In this document: positions 41,513 through 42,534 of the stretch, piece after piece
Numbering within the stretch: position 1 is the first letter of the stretch
Layout: every line of letters starts with the position of its first letter
Assembly: GCF_001541225.1 (NCBI RefSeq)
Contig: NZ_LMTS01000247.1
Span: forward strand, 55,188 to 97,721
DNA length: 42,534 nt
Direction of reading: 5' to 3'
From: Variovorax sp. WDL1
GTDB taxonomy: Bacteria; Pseudomonadota; Gammaproteobacteria; Burkholderiales; Burkholderiaceae_C
Position numbers and translations under genes: made by a program
Notes under the pieces: generated by a model
The model's input: the letters and a program-made list of their open reading frames with translations, nothing else
What the model was told of the DNA's origin: nothing
Database searches by the model: none

Positions 41513-42411
41513 TCGAAGGCCCCGAGGCGCTGCGCGCCCTGATGGCCGACATCGGCCCGCGTTGGGCAGAGGACCTGCCGGGCCACAGCCGGCAGGTCAA
41601 GGAAGCCTATGCACCGCTGCTGGCCGCAGCGCCCAAGGCGCCGCTGACGGTGACGCGCAACATCCCCTACGGCGGCCATGCCCGCCAGGTGCTCGATCTG
41701 TTCAGCCCGGCCGGCGGGACGCGCGCGCCGGTCGTCGCCTTCGTCCATGGTGGCGCCTTCGTGCGTGGCGACAAGTGCGTCAGCACCGAGCTCTACGACA
41801 ACGTGCTGCACTGGTTTGCGTGGCAGGGTTTCGTCGGTGCCAACATCGAGTACCGGCTTGCGCCGGAGGCCCCGTACCCAGCCGGCGCGCGGGACGTGGG
41901 CGAGGCCATGGCCTGGCTGCACGAGAACGTGGCGCGCTACGGCGGCGATCCGCAACGAATCCTGCTGATCGGCCATTCGGCGGGCGGTACGCATGTGGCC
42001 AGCCATGCCCTGGACCCGTCGCTGCGGCCCGGCGCCTGCCATGCGCAGGCCATCGTCCTGATCTCCGCGCGTTTGCAGGCCGACCAGTCCCCGCGCAATC
42101 CCAATGCGGCGGCCGTCAGGGCTTATTTCGGCGAGGACATCTCGTTGCACGAGGCTCGGGCTCCGATGCGCCTGGCGAGCCGCAGCGAGATCCCCACCCT
42201 CATCGCGATCGCGGAATTCGAGAACCCGTTGCTGGATGTCTATGGCCTCGAGTTCGCGCATCGCCTGGCAGCGGCGCGCTGCCGCGCGCCGCGCTTCCTG
42301 CAGATGCGGGGGCACAACCACATGTCCATCGTGGCCCATTTCAACAGCGGCGAGGAGCGGCTCGGGCGCGAGATCCTGGATTTCTTTTCGTCATTGTCTT
42401 CGTCCTCGTAG
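41509..42411 (+). CDS. Alpha/beta hydrolase, HSL/arylformamidase-like
   Basis: A 300-aa serine hydrolase. Seen: the HGGAF oxyanion motif (80-84), the nucleophile elbow GHSAGG with Ser-157, an acid candidate around Glu-236/238 (IAEFENPLLD), and the catalytic-His region RGHNHMS (His-269/271). ANIEYRLAPEAPYPAGARDV is typical of the hormone-sensitive-lipase/carboxylesterase and kynurenine-formamidase-like families. No signal peptide, so it is cytosolic. ATG 41509 has no SD of its own; translation probably depends on the overlapping minicistrons upstream. It is the third gene after the diiron protein and Bug receptor. Confidence 0.85.
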   Translation: MIEGPEALRALMADIGPRWAEDLPGHSRQVKEAYAPLLAAAPKAPLTVTRNIPYGGHARQVLDLFSPAGGTRAPVVAFVHGGAFVRGDKCVSTELYDNVLHWFAWQGFVGANIEYRLAPEAPYPAGARDVGEAMAWLHENVARYGGDPQRILLIGHSAGGTHVASHALDPSLRPGACHAQAIVLISARLQADQSPRNPNAAAVRAYFGEDISLHEARAPMRLASRSEIPTLIAIAEFENPLLDVYGLEFAHRLAAARCRAPRFLQMRGHNHMSIVAHFNSGEERLGREILDFFSSLSSSS

Positions 42412-42455
42412 AGCACAAACTAGGCCGATGGGGCCCGGTTTAGTCACGCAACGCG

Positions 42456-42482
42456 CTTGAAATGCCGGTCCGGGCCCCTACC
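42456..42482 (+). promoter_or_regulatory. Sigma-32-like heat shock promoter of clpB
   Basis: CTTGAA (42456-42461), 13 nt, CCCCTACC (42475-42482) fits the sigma-32 consensus CTTGAA-N13-15-CCCCATNT. It lies about 24 bp upstream of the clpB start. Confidence 0.75.
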
Positions 42483-42505
42483 TCCGGGGGAATTCGGAGT
42501 CATTC

Positions 42506-42534
42506 ATGCGCCAAGACAAACTCACCACCAAGTT
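42506..42534 (+). CDS. clpB: ATP-dependent chaperone ClpB, first codons only
   Basis: The window ends nine codons into this ORF. MRQDKLTTK matches the conserved ClpB N-terminus of betaproteobacteria (usually followed by FQEAL). A GGAG SD lies at 42496-42499 and a sigma-32-like promoter upstream. ClpB is the Hsp100 disaggregase that works with DnaK. The call rests on the first residues and the heat-shock promoter. Confidence 0.72.

Overview
The window looks like chromosomal core DNA of a high-GC betaproteobacterium of the order Burkholderiales, most likely Comamonadaceae (Variovorax/Ramlibacter/Acidovorax-like). Reasons: the conserved surE-pcm-nlpD-rpoS and rpsF-priB-rpsR-rplI blocks, two Bug-type tricarboxylate receptors, an H-NS protein of the short HvrA-like type, a TonB-ExbB-ExbD-HemP iron block, strong GC bias at third codon positions, and a GC-rich intergenic repeat of a kind I associate with Comamonadaceae. 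I see no transposase, integrase, phage gene, plasmid origin or CRISPR array. The genus is inference, because no rRNA gene is present.

Layout. 1-613: start of a type IV minor pilin operon (minus strand), running off the left edge. 614-1134: the only long gap, with several inverted repeats. 1135-5389: tartrate/D-malate dehydrogenase, HU, tRNA-Val, PpiD, tRNA-His and an H-NS-like protein. 5441-11553: a quinone oxidoreductase-like MDR enzyme, divergent from surE-pcm-nlpD-rpoS-rlmD. 11596-12881: a Bax-inhibitor-1 family membrane protein and a GlcG/HbpS-like protein. 13056-16196 (minus): iron block bfr, bfd, tonB, exbB, exbD, hemP, with a near-consensus Fur box in front of hemP. 16325-18676: ahpC-ahpF behind a two-element OxyR-type site. 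18769-22178: ppsR and ppsA, divergent. 22394-26093: an unrecognised protein, the S6-PriB-S18-L9 operon and dnaB. 26097-29967 (minus): a YafY/WYL regulator, a GyrI-like effector-binding protein, PIN-PhoH and a BCP/PrxQ peroxiredoxin. 30149-37213: an Mth938-like protein, an AlaA-like aminotransferase, hom-thrC and molybdopterin genes mobB-moeA-moaD-moaE. 37318-42411: two Bug receptors, a LysR regulator, a ferritin-like diiron protein and an alpha/beta hydrolase. 42506-end: first codons of clpB behind a sigma-32-like promoter.

How it fits together. Most genes are housekeeping or stress genes: oxidative stress (ahpCF, bcp), iron handling (bfr, bfd, tonB-exbBD, hemP), general stress (surE, pcm, nlpD, rpoS), heat shock (clpB) and envelope folding (ppiD). 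The part least explained by known pathways is 37.3-42.4 kb. There a LysR regulator is divergent from a diiron protein, a periplasmic receptor and a hydrolase, which looks like a small uptake-and-modification module for an unknown organic acid or ester. The hydrolase is preceded by two tandem 20-bp repeats, each forming a 7-codon minicistron that overlaps the next start as ATGA. Other unusual points are a 21-codon ORF coupled to mobB, a (CTCGAG)4 tract beside the YafY/GyrI pair, a PhoB-box-like element and 14-bp palindrome before an unrecognised gene, and a 24-codon membrane ORF overlapping bfd.
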